Below, in pieces: positions 39,043 through 49,745 of a stretch of 64,000 nt of DNA; the first letter of the stretch is position 1; every line of letters starts with the position of its first letter. Location of the stretch: positions 143,501-207,500 of the forward strand of contig JAFEUB010000326.1 in NCBI GenBank assembly GCA_024529925.1. The letters are read 5' to 3'. The stretch is from Ophthalmolycus amberensis (taxonomy: Eukaryota > Chordata > Actinopteri > Perciformes > Zoarcidae). The position numbers were made by a program, and so were the translations under genes. Under the pieces are notes generated by a model. The model was not told where the DNA came from and did not search any database. It saw nothing but the letters and a program-made list of their open reading frames with translations.

Positions 39043-39052
39043 ATTAATTAAT
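39043..39052 (+). promoter_or_regulatory. ATTAATTAAT, Brn3-type site
   Basis: Close to the AT-rich ATAATTAAT-type sequence preferred by class IV POU proteins. TTAATTCATT lies just upstream. Together with the octamers it makes the spacer a good candidate for autoregulation, which is known for mouse Brn3a. Confidence 0.4.
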
Positions 39053-39908
39053 TTAGGTAAAGACTGTGTACAAGGTTACGCTGGTGTATTAAATCAATTT
39101 GTTTAGTGCTCATCTGGCGATGATGGGCTTTAATGATAAGACGGCGGTCTCATTACTTCCAAGGGTTAAGATGAGAGACAGACGGGACGAAGCGTGTAAC
39201 CTACACTTTTAAACATCTGCCATTGCTGTAAACTCAAAGTCTATAAAAGAAACGGATAGATGTATTTTAGACTATAATGTTGATTGTCGTGCATTGTAGA
39301 CATTCAAATCTCATCACAGATTACATGATTTATAGTGATTTCAAACCAATAATTCTATATCATAACAACGTCCTGAAATCAGATAAACACCAGTCTAAAG
39401 CGTGTGGCGGCTAAAAATAAAGAGTGTTAAGTCAATTGTTTCCAAGTAAAGAACGGGGCCTAAAGGCACTGGGACCGGCGCAGCTCGGTGGCTGGATGGA
39501 GTGGAGTGAGCCCTCACAAACGCGGGCGTCTAGTCTCCAGATGTTACAGCCTGGCCTGTGAGCTGGTTTTTTTTTATCCGTCAGCCTGCTCACTGTTCTG
39601 GCAGCGTTTATGTCTCGCGAGAGCAGCCGAGCACGGGCTTGACGAGATCTGAGGCGCTCAGGTGTAAGAGCCTCTCTCATCCCCAGCAGTGGGAAACAGT
39701 AGACAGATAAGTGCGTCTGAGAGACTGCAGGCATCTCTGTGATCTCCGGGCTCAAGGCTGCACTCGGCTCACTACACAGCGAACTACACCGCATCATTGC
39801 TGGATAGGCAAAGGACTGCTGTGTATCTATGACTATTTTCCTGCTCTTGTAGCAGTTCCCCCCCCCCCCATTTCTTCCCGTGCACTTTAATTGGAGAAGC
39901 TCGCCAAG

Positions 39909-40031
39909 ATGATGTCCATGAACAGCAAACAGCCGCACTTCGCCATGCATCCCTCTTTACCCGAGCACAAGTACAACAATTTGCATTCCAGCTCGGAAGC
40001 TATAAGGAGAGCCTGTCTACAAACTCCACAG
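39909..40031 (+). CDS. pou4f1: pou4f1 coding exon 1
   Basis: Residues 1-41, phase 0, donor GTAAAT. This exon is specific to the long isoform. Reading on into the intron meets a TAG after two codons, so a transcript retaining the intron would encode only a short peptide. Confidence 0.93.
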
Positions 40032-41406
40032 GTAAATTAGCCCCGCAAAAACTTCGACTTTGTATTATTTTTGCTGCATGTAGCGCTGAACGCTGTCGGT
40101 GCGTAATAACAAGGGGTGCTCCAAGGCATGCTCAGCCAAGACGCGCACTTACTGTTTTTTTTCTTCTTCTTCCATGTGTTCCACGGCAATCACTGGAAGA
40201 GTCTTCTTTTTAAAAGCATGTTCACGCGACGCCTGTCTTTACTGTTTTTGTATTAATTGTGACGACTTGTCGCTTCGTAAGGAACACTCCGGCTGCATGT
40301 CGCCAAAAGTCCCGACTGACAGATACATTTATTTATGTTTTTCTTTTCCTTTCTCCGTGTCTTTTTCTCCCTTTCATGCCCATTTCGCACCCTTTCATTC
40401 CCCCCCTCATTCTCTCCCTTGTTATTTTCGCCCCTTGCAGCTCCAAAATAACATATTTGCGAACCTGGATGAGACCCTGCTGGCCCGCGCGGAGGCTTTG
40501 GCGGCCGTGGACATCGCCGTGTCCCAGAACAAGACGCACCCGTTCAAACCCGACGCCACCTACCACACGATGAGCACGGTGCCATGCTCGTCGGGGTCTA
40601 CTGTGCCGCTGGCCCACCACCACCACCACCATCACCACCACCACCACCCGAACGAGCACCAGGACATCATGGACCACCTCACCTCGCCGTCACTCGCCCT
40701 GATGTCCGGCGCGCACGACGGGTCTGGCGGAGGGGGCGGCGGCGGAGGGCTCCTCTCCACCTCCTCTGGCCATCCGCACTCGCACATGCACGGCTTGAGT
40801 CACCTCTCCCACCAGGCTATGAGCATGAACTCGCCTCTCACCCACCACGGGCTCTTACCGGGCCATCACGGAGGGGGTCAAGGCGGCCTGGGACTCACTA
40901 ACGCCGGACTCCCTTCCATTAATGACTCGGACACGGACCCAAGGGAGCTGGAAGCTTTCGCAGAGCGCTTCAAGCAGCGGAGGATCAAGCTGGGGGTGAC
41001 CCAGGCGGACGTGGGCGGCGCTCTGGCTAATCTCAAAATCCCCGGCGTGGGATCGCTGAGCCAAAGTACAATTTGTCGATTCGAGTCGTTAACTCTCTCC
41101 CACAACAACATGATTGCGCTCAAACCTATCCTCCAGGCCTGGCTGGAGGAGGCCGAGGGGGCCCAGAGGGACAAAATGGGCAAACCGGACATTTTCAATG
41201 GAGGGGAAAAGAAACGTAAGAGGACCTCGATAGCGGCCCCAGAAAAGAGGTCTTTGGAGGCATACTTCGCCGTACAGCCTCGGCCGTCCTCCGAGAAAAT
41301 AGCAGCCATAGCTGAAAAGTTGGACCTGAAAAAAAATGTGGTGCGAGTGTGGTTTTGCAACCAAAGACAGAAGCAGAAGCGGTTGAAATTTTCCGCTGCT
41401 CACTGA
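39909..41406 (+). CDS. pou4f1: POU domain, class 4, transcription factor 1 (Brn3a), two coding exons
   Basis: Nuclear DNA-binding factor; in vertebrates it specifies and maintains somatosensory, retinal ganglion, habenular and other neurons. Join 39909-40031 and 40441-41406 gives 362 residues (human 419). The N-terminus (M1 to Q41) aligns with Brn3a from MMSMNSKQPHFAM on. The POU-IV box RAEALAAVDI is at 57-66, exactly as in human. Then come His11 (100-110), Gly8 (137-144), the POU-specific domain at about 205-282, a linker, and the POU homeodomain at about 298-357 with W345, C347 and N348 in WFCNQRQK. The mammalian long Gly and Ala tracts are absent, which accounts for the shorter length. The C-terminus LKFSAAH differs from the MKFSATY I recall for human. 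The start ATG has A at -3; a second in-frame ATG follows directly. Synteny with obi1 supports pou4f1 over pou4f2 or pou4f3. Confidence 0.95.
40032..40440 (+). other. pou4f1 intron 1
   Basis: 409 bp, GT-AG, with long pyrimidine-rich runs before the acceptor. From 40099 on it contains no stop in the exon 2 frame, so a scan shows a false 435-codon ORF. In mammals the short isoform is made from a promoter in this region, so regulatory content is possible. Confidence 0.85.
40441..41406 (+). CDS. pou4f1: pou4f1 coding exon 2
   Basis: Begins LQNNIFANLDETLL after a CCCCTTGCAG acceptor and carries residues 42-362, including the POU-IV box, both DNA-binding domains and the stop TGA at 41404. M85 (40570) matches the start of the short Brn3a(s) isoform of mammals, which lacks the first 84 residues; A at -3 gives it fair context. 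The exon is markedly GC- and CpG-rich compared with its surroundings. Confidence 0.96.
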   Translation, partial: LQNNIFANLDETLLARAEALAAVDIAVSQNKTHPFKPDATYHTMSTVPCSSGSTVPLAHHHHHHHHHHHPNEHQDIMDHLTSPSLALMSGAHDGSGGGGGGGGLLSTSSGHPHSHMHGLSHLSHQAMSMNSPLTHHGLLPGHHGGGQGGLGLTNAGLPSINDSDTDPRELEAFAERFKQRRIKLGVTQADVGGALANLKIPGVGSLSQSTICRFESLTLSHNNMIALKPILQAWLEEAEGAQRDKMGKPDIFNGGEKKRKRTSIAAPEKRSLEAYFAVQPRPSSEKIAAIAEKLDLKKNVVRVWFCNQRQKQKRLKFSAAH

Positions 41407-41437
41407 TGGGCAAAGAAAATTAAAAGAAAAAAACGAA

Positions 41438-41443
41438 AATAAA
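41438..41443 (+). terminator. pou4f1 candidate proximal polyadenylation signal
   Basis: AATAAA only 32 bp after the stop codon, followed by TTGTGTGACTG (GU-rich). Further AATAAA lie at 42134-42139 and 42645-42650 and would give 3' UTRs of about 0.7 and 1.2 kb. Mammalian POU4F1 has a long 3' UTR, so the distal signals are plausible. Confidence 0.4.
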
Positions 41444-44360
41444 GTTGTGTGACTGAATTTGGGGACCAAGAGACACTAAGACACCGTTTTCAGTCTTTTG
41501 TCTCCAGCGATTTTACACGTTGGTGCACAATGGGCATTAAATACCCATTTTACGAGGCTTCATATATCTTGTTTATTTTCACGTTATCGGTGAATGTGAA
41601 GTATGCAAATAACAGATTACACAAGTTTCGCTCCGTTGTCACGAGGGGGAAAGTTTCGCGACGTCGACATTGCCTTTTAACACACGTGGAAAGAGGTAAT
41701 TTGCTTGATAATATAGCGAGTTATTTTCTGCTAATAGGCCTATAATTTGAAGTATAGCCATTTACGAATTACCTCATTGATTGTTGAATTGTGTTTTTTT
41801 GGTTTGATTTTTTTTGTCGTTGTTATAGAATAATTCATGAATCTGTTAATTTATTCATGTATTCATTTATTCTCATTTGGAGGCTGCTATGAACTCAAAT
41901 TTAGTTGCAAAGTTTTATGGCGAACGAAGAAAATAATAATGTTTAGGCCTGCATGAAAACCCTAATTCACGGGCAGTAAGTTGGCCTCGATGGGCTGTCA
42001 CATGTAGAGATATATTTATTTTGAATTTGCACAAAGAAAAAGACCCTTTAGGTTTATAGATCGGTTGTGTCGAAATGGTTTCGTATATACAGACACCTTG
42101 TCACTTATCAGAGGTGAACTCCTGTGTTTTGGAAATAAATTAAATAGGGTCTATCGACACCATTGGCATCACAGGGAGAAGTTTCAAACAGATCCAGAGA
42201 GCACGAACGCCCTGTCCGCTTCATCAAGGAGAGGTCAGGATGAAAGAAAAAAACAAAACAAGAAGAAGTTTTCCTTCATGTGTTTCAGTTTGCAGCCAAA
42301 CACTCTACACTATGCATTGGGAAAAGAATCACTGCGTACCCAGAGCTGTCTACTAGACCTTATTTTGTGGATGGTGTAAGTCACTGTTAAAATGGCTGTT
42401 TTCACGTTGAGATCACCACGTTGTATTGTCGTGTTAATTGTTACAGAAACGTTGTGTAAGTAATTTTTTACTTTGTGCACAAGTATGTTTACAAAACTGA
42501 GGCGATGTGTGCATCATGGAAAATGTCCCACTGTCTCCTTCCCCCTCTCACAACTTCTTCACTCTCCTCTGTTGCCCTCTTACTTTCATTGGTATTCATC
42601 CTGTAAGCCAAATTCAACAGGGAGGTGTGTTCCAGCAATCTTCTAATAAATTGAAGAAAGAAAAACGACGCTTTTTTTGGTTGTGATTGGGCCCACACTG
42701 AACACAATTATGAAGGTTTTAATGCAAATATTGGTGGAGTGCTTCAAAGTATTATTGTGGCCACACATTCGCTATTAATTCAGACTTATCATTTTACGTA
42801 TCGGTTTTGTTATGATTTTAAAACACTCAATTAAAAAAATGAAATCTTGCATTTTTACAATCGAGATGAAGCGTCCAATAATTCAAATAATGCATGTGTG
42901 TCTTTAAATATTGTCTTATAGATGGTTTAGGGGATTTGCCTCATTTTGGAGGTAACCCATATGAAAATGAAACATTGTCACATTTTAAAACTGAAATAGA
43001 TTTGTTCTTCTTGTAATACATTTTTTGTGCCAGATTTCAAATGAACATAGATAATGTATAGTATGTCCATCAAAAATAATAATGATAGTAATACCAACCT
43101 AATAATAATCATATTAATACTAATATAAGTATTTGAGCTAATTTAAGGAATGTTACATTTTGAAATGGCACAACAGAGCAAGCTATTGTTCTTCTTAGAA
43201 GTATAATTAATCCAAGGTTAAAATGGGACATTGTTACGTGGAATCCAGTTGAATGTTTGCACCTTCATTACAGCAGAATAGGCTGTTAAATGAAACATTG
43301 ATTCGTGTGTCCGGAATTCTTAACTAAGACAAAGTTACCGCCTTTTGCTGTGTTGAAACAGGCCTGACAATCAACATTTAATGAAGTTTCACAGCAGAGT
43401 CAGAATAACTTAACAGCAGCACTAAAGCGGCTCGTCTCGACAGAGAGAGAGAGAGATGGGGGAAAGAAGAAATAAAAAAAAGAATGTGTAGATTTATTTA
43501 TCTAAATGGAACACTGTGTGACCTATGCCCCCTTACAAATATTTCTATTCACTCTATCCTTCCAGTATGGACTTCACTTTGCGCTGCATTTATAAAAACG
43601 AATTTCTAAATGTAATGCAATATTAATAGCGAATTTGCTGATATAAAATGCAATATTTCAGAGAGGTTTCAGGGGAGGCAGGCGGACGAAGGAAGCCGCT
43701 GTTTAAAAGCAGAGAAAACTGCTCCTTATTGTCTTTCTTTAGCTTTTGACATGGACAGACGAGTGAGCGGTTCATTAACGTGAGTAAAACAATTTTAGTC
43801 GGATTTCCTTTGTTAATCCTTGTTCAGCATATATTTCAATGAATAGCATATTTACCTCCTGATATCAGTTTGTCAAAGTATTTTTTTAAATTCTTTAAAA
43901 GGTTGTAATAAATAAGGTCAAACGTTCATGTAACGATTATTAGAAGTAAAGTGTGAAAAAACAGGACATTTTGCACAGATATTTAATATGATTTTATTCT
44001 TTTTTATCGCAGCACAGACTGATCATGGAGAAAATATTTTGGAAGAGAAACCTCTTACTTAATGCAATCGCTGGTTTCTTAATTTATGTTATTAACATCG
44101 CACATAATCTATTCGGATGTGTTTGGGCTAATTCACACAGCTAAGGGAGCACCTGATCAGAATAGTGTAAGTTCATGTATTTGCGAGTGTGTAGCCTTGA
44201 TATCTATCTTTTTTGTTTGGTATCTCGTGAGTTCAAAGTTTCCTATCGAACACAACACCGCTGGCACTGAACACACTCCGCGCGCGGCACCGCACGCGCC
44301 ACATGGCAATAATTTCAGCACCACGAACAGCTCTGTTGGCTGGCTTGAAGAGTAATGCAT
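41444..44360. other. pou4f1 3' UTR and downstream flank
   Basis: AT-rich, repeat-free apart from a short GA run at about 43441. Octamers ATGCAAAT occur at 41603-41610 and 42722-42729. No other gene is supported; a possible short exon near 43672-43779 is discussed in findings. Confidence 0.5.
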
Positions 44361-45290
44361 TATTGAAAGCCTATATCAAACAGCTCTGGGGTGCTGTCTC
44401 TCTGCACAAGGGCTCTGGATGAAGTCGGACTGTCTGCCTGCACAATAGCCTCTAATATGTTAATGGCCGTAGGGGATGCTTGAGGTACCGTCCCCAGCTG
44501 CCTCGCCAACCATATGTCAGCCCGTTGCGACAGAGTCCTCTATTAATCAGCGGGACATTTCATCGGTGACTTTACCGATATCATAACCCTTAAAGCTCAT
44601 ATCAATAGTGGGCCGCAGCATCGCCTGATCATATACAGGTATTATTATTGCCCGGGCCTGAAAGGACCTCCCCCCCACATTCATGTCTGGATCTAGGTGA
44701 CCCCCTCACCCCCTCCCCGCCTCCTCTCGCTCCATCCCATGATGCTGGGTGCTCCATCTGAGCCTTTTGAAAACATTCCAAATTGATCACATATAAACAC
44801 GTTTTCTCTAAAAATATATATTTTAATGGGTCTTATTAGTAGGATGATCAGTATAATTATAAGTATTATTATTATTATTATTATTACGAGGCTATTATGT
44901 AACAATGTTCGCGATCCTATCTCGACCGCATTAATCACCTCCTCTCTTTCCTCCCTCGTATCCTTGCATAAAGGCCGCAATGGATTCATCATGGAGCCGA
45001 CCAGAGGATCTCATAACTTAATTCCTCCAGGCTACTAGTCGGGGGAGTAATTAATCTATACCGTGGATGTAAATAAAGGGAAATTGGATTCCTGACAGAC
45101 GAGATGAGAGAGTCTCTGACACCACGTCGCCAAATAATGATTTCACCGCACGTTATGGTTACGCAGGCGCTTAGATTTACGAGCGCGCGACTTTTTACTA
45201 TAGCTCTGAGCGGAAGGGAGTGGGCCTACCCTAATCGCAGCTGTTAGGCGCGCAGGTCAAGATGGATTAGATCATTATAATTACAAGACT
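44361..45290. promoter_or_regulatory. Candidate conserved non-coding element cluster 3' of pou4f1
   Basis: About 0.9 kb without transposons and with raised CpG and dense ATTAAT/TAATTAAT cores (for example 44543, 44930 and 45047), split by an (ATT)n run at about 44864-44886. It lies 3 to 4 kb beyond pou4f1. Composition only; conservation was not tested. Confidence 0.3.
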
Positions 45291-48244
45291 ACAAGCTAAA
45301 GGAAAAATGGGAGAACGTGTATTGCGTTGGTTCTTGTCCTTGTTTTTGACATTGTTCTGTACTTCTGCTGTATCTCAGAAAAAAAAGAAAAAAAGAAGAG
45401 CTACCATCGAGAGGCTCCGTTGATCTAGCAATGCGCAGGAAGGGTGGCCTTTGGACGGAAATGTCAAACCGTGGATGTGGAATGGGTAGATCCCCCAGAT
45501 CTGCACTCATTTCCCACTTATATTTGCTCGGTAATCCGCAGTGGCAGCCCTCCATCGCCCGGGACCCGGTTTGTGAGGCGATGGTGTTGACACAGGGGTA
45601 TATTTCAATCACAGAGGGTTCAGAGTCAGACGAACAACTTATTTGTCTAATAAATCCGTCATTTAGTAAGAAAAATATTTGATCTTGAGGGGCTGACCTC
45701 TTGTCATGTAGCTACCGATGGATAAAAAAAATGGGTATGTACGCTTCAAGGATATGCAGGTAGCCTGCAAAATCCCAATTTAGATTCATATTTGTATGGA
45801 GCACACACAACAGACAGATTGAAGCCTGCCGGCACACATCCTCTTATTGTAGCATTTGTTAACCAAAAGCTTGAGCCGGAAGACACCAAAAGGTTTTTTG
45901 TAGTCTAGAGGAGAAATGAAGGATGAAATGATTCAGATATCCAAAATGTGACTTTTAAAGAATTTTTGTTCCGATTTTTGGAGATAGTGAAGGCATCCAG
46001 GCAAAAATACTCAGGTGCAAGGCAAAAAATAATAGGTCTGTACACCCTTTATGCTGCAAATAAATAGATTATTTCTCTGTTTCTCTTTACAAGGCAATGT
46101 TTCGATCTACAAGATCTTGCTCAAGCAAGTAGAGAGACCAGTGTGCAGACCTTTGTAACCAGATTCTCCCCTGTATCATTCTTTTACTTGAATGCTGTGA
46201 TAATTAAAGAGACTATATGCCCATCACGAATCATCAACTATCTTCCTTTGATTGAATATATGGATGGGTGGAAGAATTGGAAATCTAAAGTCCAAGCAGC
46301 TTGGACAGTGTCACGTACTTTGAAATTAGAAACAAACAAAACGAGATATAGCAGCTTTAATGAGAGTACAATATCATCCAAATGTTGAACAGCTGAAGCC
46401 TGTAGAATGCCAAAGTGACATTTTTGGTACTTTACAGAATTTCATCAGGCCTGCATGGTCAATCAAGTAGTAACTGTAGTGTGCCACCTAAAGTTGTGAA
46501 ATCAAAACCCTCCATGAACCGGTTCATTTGCACCATACTCCAACTCTCAAAGTTCACCATCTGTTGCAGTTTCTCTTTAACTTCTTTTGGCGTGGCACAG
46601 AACTTTAAAATCTCTTTTTGTCAGGTTACATGCAATCTTTTTTTACTGCTCCATGTTTCCCATTGAGTCCACTCTAAATTATACTGAGACTTTATGAACT
46701 GAAAGCCATCACGCTGCCACTCTTCAGCTGTATTTTGACCACCCGTGCATGACTTAAACACTTAGGTGATCTTTATGAGGCCTCAGTCAGCACCCGGGTG
46801 CCAACTAATGGATTATTTAAACAATTAAGCACCGCTTCAACCAGTGATAACGTCTAAGGAGAGAACAGACCTGCTGTTGAGTTTGACTGGAGCAACAAAA
46901 CAACAACAAAAAAACTACAGCCCTGACATACAGGATGTGCTGTGATTGCCAGCTGCTTGAGTTGATGCCTCAACATTTTTGTAATTTACTGTATAGGTAA
47001 TTTGCAACATCTGGATTTGTCCACCGCTAAACAAATCAAACAAGCATCAGAGATACATTTAACAGTTTTAATTCCTCAACCATCAAATTATCTCAGAGAG
47101 AATAGGCCACTTCATTTTCTGTCTTTCAGTTGGTGTGGGAACTGGACGGGGACATCCTCAAAACAAAGTGGACATGTTTGAACCCCCTGCTTGTGTGGAT
47201 CAAACGTTTGCCATCCACGCTGATGAAGTGCTGCACTAAAACATCAAAACACTCGTCAATGTCTGGACTGGTTCGTTTCAGGGGTGTTTCACCTCATTCA
47301 AAAAAAGAGAAAAAAGTGCAACCTAAATGTCACTTCATGCTAAATCTGCCAGACTAGCTAAATGTCATTTATTTCCCAAGTCCTGGCTCTTAAGAGCCGT
47401 CATATCCCCGGGCGAAGTGCTCTTTGAACCCTCCTATTGAACCCATTTCCCTGTCGTCATTACCTACACGTGCTGCAGACAGAAGCCGCGCAGTACAAGG
47501 GGGAGGGGGGGGGGGGGGGGGCACGGTAACCGGAAACAAAAGGAAAGACAACACCATAGGAGATTCTGCATCAACTGTGGGTGTACGTTCAGTTCAAACG
47601 TGAGTTAGACTCGAGTTATGGGTCAAGGTTTTTCTGTGGCTAAATATACAGGAAGCAATTTCAAGTGATGTCGAAAAATATAATCTATTGCTATTGCGAT
47701 TTTATAATCACTTAATTTGACTAGCCTGGTCACTTTTATAAAACAAATAAACAAAACAAAACCCTAGACACCCACGTTATATAATAGCTCGCCTATTCAG
47801 CTGTTTCCTTTGTAAAGCATAACATTGTTGTTCTTTAGTCTTATTTTCATACTGCAGATTAAAGCAGATTAAAGCTTCTTAGCTGTCTATATGTGCTTTT
47901 GATACAACAAATGAATAACGACATTGATAAATCGTTCGCAACTTCAACGAGCCTCACAGTTGGCGGATGGCAGACTGAACTCTCCTCGTAAACATGAAAG
48001 TTCCCATGTCGCTGGCCATGGTGCTGAACATCACTCCCTCACTGCCCAGTCCTCCCGGTGCAAACCTGGTCGTTGGTCTTACTGACTTTTATCCTCCGCG
48101 TAAAGTTTGAAAAGCTTGTTAGAGCTACTACGTGTTCAAGTACTTCCCTATCTTTTGAGGAACTAAACGTTTTCACACAGTTTGTCAGGATTAAGGGGGA
48201 AATATCACACTTTCAAAAATGTCATGTTTATGTTTGAAAATAAT
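45291..48244. other. Intergenic, no gene seen
   Basis: Unique sequence. At 47501-47521 there is G3-A-G17, a long G tract. No supported gene. Confidence 0.55.
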
Positions 48245-48246
48245 TC

Positions 48247-48440
48247 AATTAAATGTATTTATTTTATACAGCGTCAAATCATAACAGAAGTTATATGGAG
48301 ACAGTTTTCCCATGGAGCAGGTCTAGACTAGGCTACTGTATAATTTACAGAGACCCAGCATTCCCCCAGGAGCAAGCACTGGGGCGACAGTGGAAAGAAA
48401 GAACCTTGGACAGAACCGTGCGGGAAAGAAATGTCGCACA
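48247..48440. mobile_element. Dispersed fish repeat (fragment)
   Basis: Contains TTATACAGCGTCAAATCATA, GAGCAGGTCTAGACTAGGC, TTACAGAGACCCAGCATTCC and GAGCAAGCACTGGGGCGACA in that order. This is the wording of one of the most frequent short repeats in percomorph genomes, thought to be a LINE end. It is fragmentary and without a coding frame. Confidence 0.6.
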
Positions 48441-48599
48441 CTACATTGATGAAGACACTATTAACTGATTTACTGCTAGGTTTGGATTTTGATTTAAAAT
48501 TTGAATGCTAAAGGTTTAGTTATTTTAAATCACAGTAGGCCTATAGGCCTACTATATTCTCGATTTTTCCCACCGCTACTTTTTCCTGCCATCTAGTTT

Positions 48600-48800
48600 T
48601 GTTTCTTTTTCTGATGAGGAACTGTGGGGGCGTTTCATGTGACTGAGAGAGGCCAGTTCCCCATCGGTGGATATTGAATATCTTCCTCTGTACACATGGA
48701 CTTCAATAATGAGGAGAATGTCGGCCACCGTTTGCCCGCCGCCACGCCATCAAATATTCATCACTGTTGATTAAACAGCCGGCAGCTGCCGATCGGCCGG
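48600..48800. promoter_or_regulatory. Candidate conserved non-coding element
   Basis: Repeat-free, GC-richer than its neighbours, with a 10-bp palindrome GCCGATCGGC at 48788-48797, an E-box CAGCTG at 48784 and GATTAA just before. Composition only. Confidence 0.25.
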
Positions 48801-49035
48801 GTGTCAGATTTGTATCCAGCTACCTCTGTACACACCCTGGTTGCATACAATGAAACGGGACTTAAATCATCCACGAAACGATATAGAGGCAGAGGAGCGG
48901 AAGTTCACCAAATGCACGCGCGCGTGCATCTGTGTGTGTGTGAGAGAGTGTATGTATGTGGGGGTGGAGGGAGATCACTTGGTCTCTAAAAACATTTCCG
49001 TCTCGTGGCCATCAGAAAGAAAGAAAGAAGTATTG

Positions 49036-49091
<56 letters not shown>

Positions 49092-49097
49092 GAGAGG
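49036..49097. repeat. (GA)n microsatellite
   Basis: GA units with AAAG at the left and GGGAG interruptions at the right. Confidence 0.95.
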
Positions 49098-49243
49098 GGT
49101 TACTGTGAGGCACGTTAAATATTTCATGAGTTGTTGGAGTGGAGAGGAAAGAGTGCCCAGGAAGGTTGGTTCAACTCATTTGTTGAACTCGGGCTGAGAA
49201 GCATGCAGGGGGAACAAATGTTCATGCAGTCCTGCACACACAA

Positions 49244-49245
<2 letters not shown>

Positions 49246-49288
<43 letters not shown>
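49246..49288. repeat. (CA)n microsatellite
   Basis: About 21 CA units, 150 bp from the GA tract. Confidence 0.95.
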
Positions 49289-49289
<1 letters not shown>

Positions 49290-49745
49290 TATTGGCTGAA
49301 TAGTTATCTCCTCAAATGTCAGTGACAATGCAAATAGTACCATAGTTTATAGTGTATTTGTCATTTTACAGAGAATCGCTGTCTCTCATCTCCCCATCCC
49401 TCTAAAGATGCAAACTCCACTAGTGCAACTTCAAAGTCCCACGGCTCATTTAACAAGACAACAGAAGTCTAATTAGGATGATTGATGGCAATTAGATTTT
49501 TTGCTCCCATGATGGGGGCGGGGCATTGACAATTGTCTTGCCCCCCTCCTGCATTTGACAACACAAATGCCCACAGATGCACATCAACTTTGTGATTTTC
49601 ATGAGACAAAGTTGCAGAGAATTTAAGTCATGTTCAAATTTCATACCTGAACCCTAATAAAAAATTAACCAACCTTGACCCTTTCGAACATTTTTAACTC
49701 TAACACCTGGTATGAGTTTAATGCAAAGCTTTAGTCCTTAAAAGT

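Larger units (their letters stand above)
38550..39908 (+). promoter_or_regulatory. obi1-pou4f1 spacer: pou4f1 promoter and 5' UTR region
   Basis: Repeat-free sequence between the obi1 polyadenylation region and the pou4f1 start. It has POU octamers at 38775 and 38935, ATTAATTAAT at 39043, and many other ATTA cores. CTAAAAATAA at 39411-39420 fits both a MEF2 site (YTAWWWWTAR) and a TATA-like box; used as TATA it would place a start near 39445 and give a 5' UTR of about 460 bp. GC content rises from about 39430 onward, as expected at the start of a CpG-rich promoter. A C-run lies just before the start codon at about 39858. Confidence 0.55.

Noticed and set aside
39432..39950. 172-codon ORF antisense to the pou4f1 5' region
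   Set aside because: Lies opposite the GC-rich 5' UTR and exon 1 and has no recognisable content. An antisense transcript is possible, since human has POU4F1-AS1, but nothing supports a protein.
40878..41360. 160-codon antisense ORF in pou4f1 exon 2
   Set aside because: Shadow of the GC-rich POU domain coding sequence.
40099..41406. 435-codon version of pou4f1
   Set aside because: The first 114 codons are intron; exon 1 at 39909 with a GT-AG intron gives the conserved N-terminus.
47130..47357. 75-codon ORF ending before the G-run
   Set aside because: No recognisable domain, no splice context and no neighbour support.
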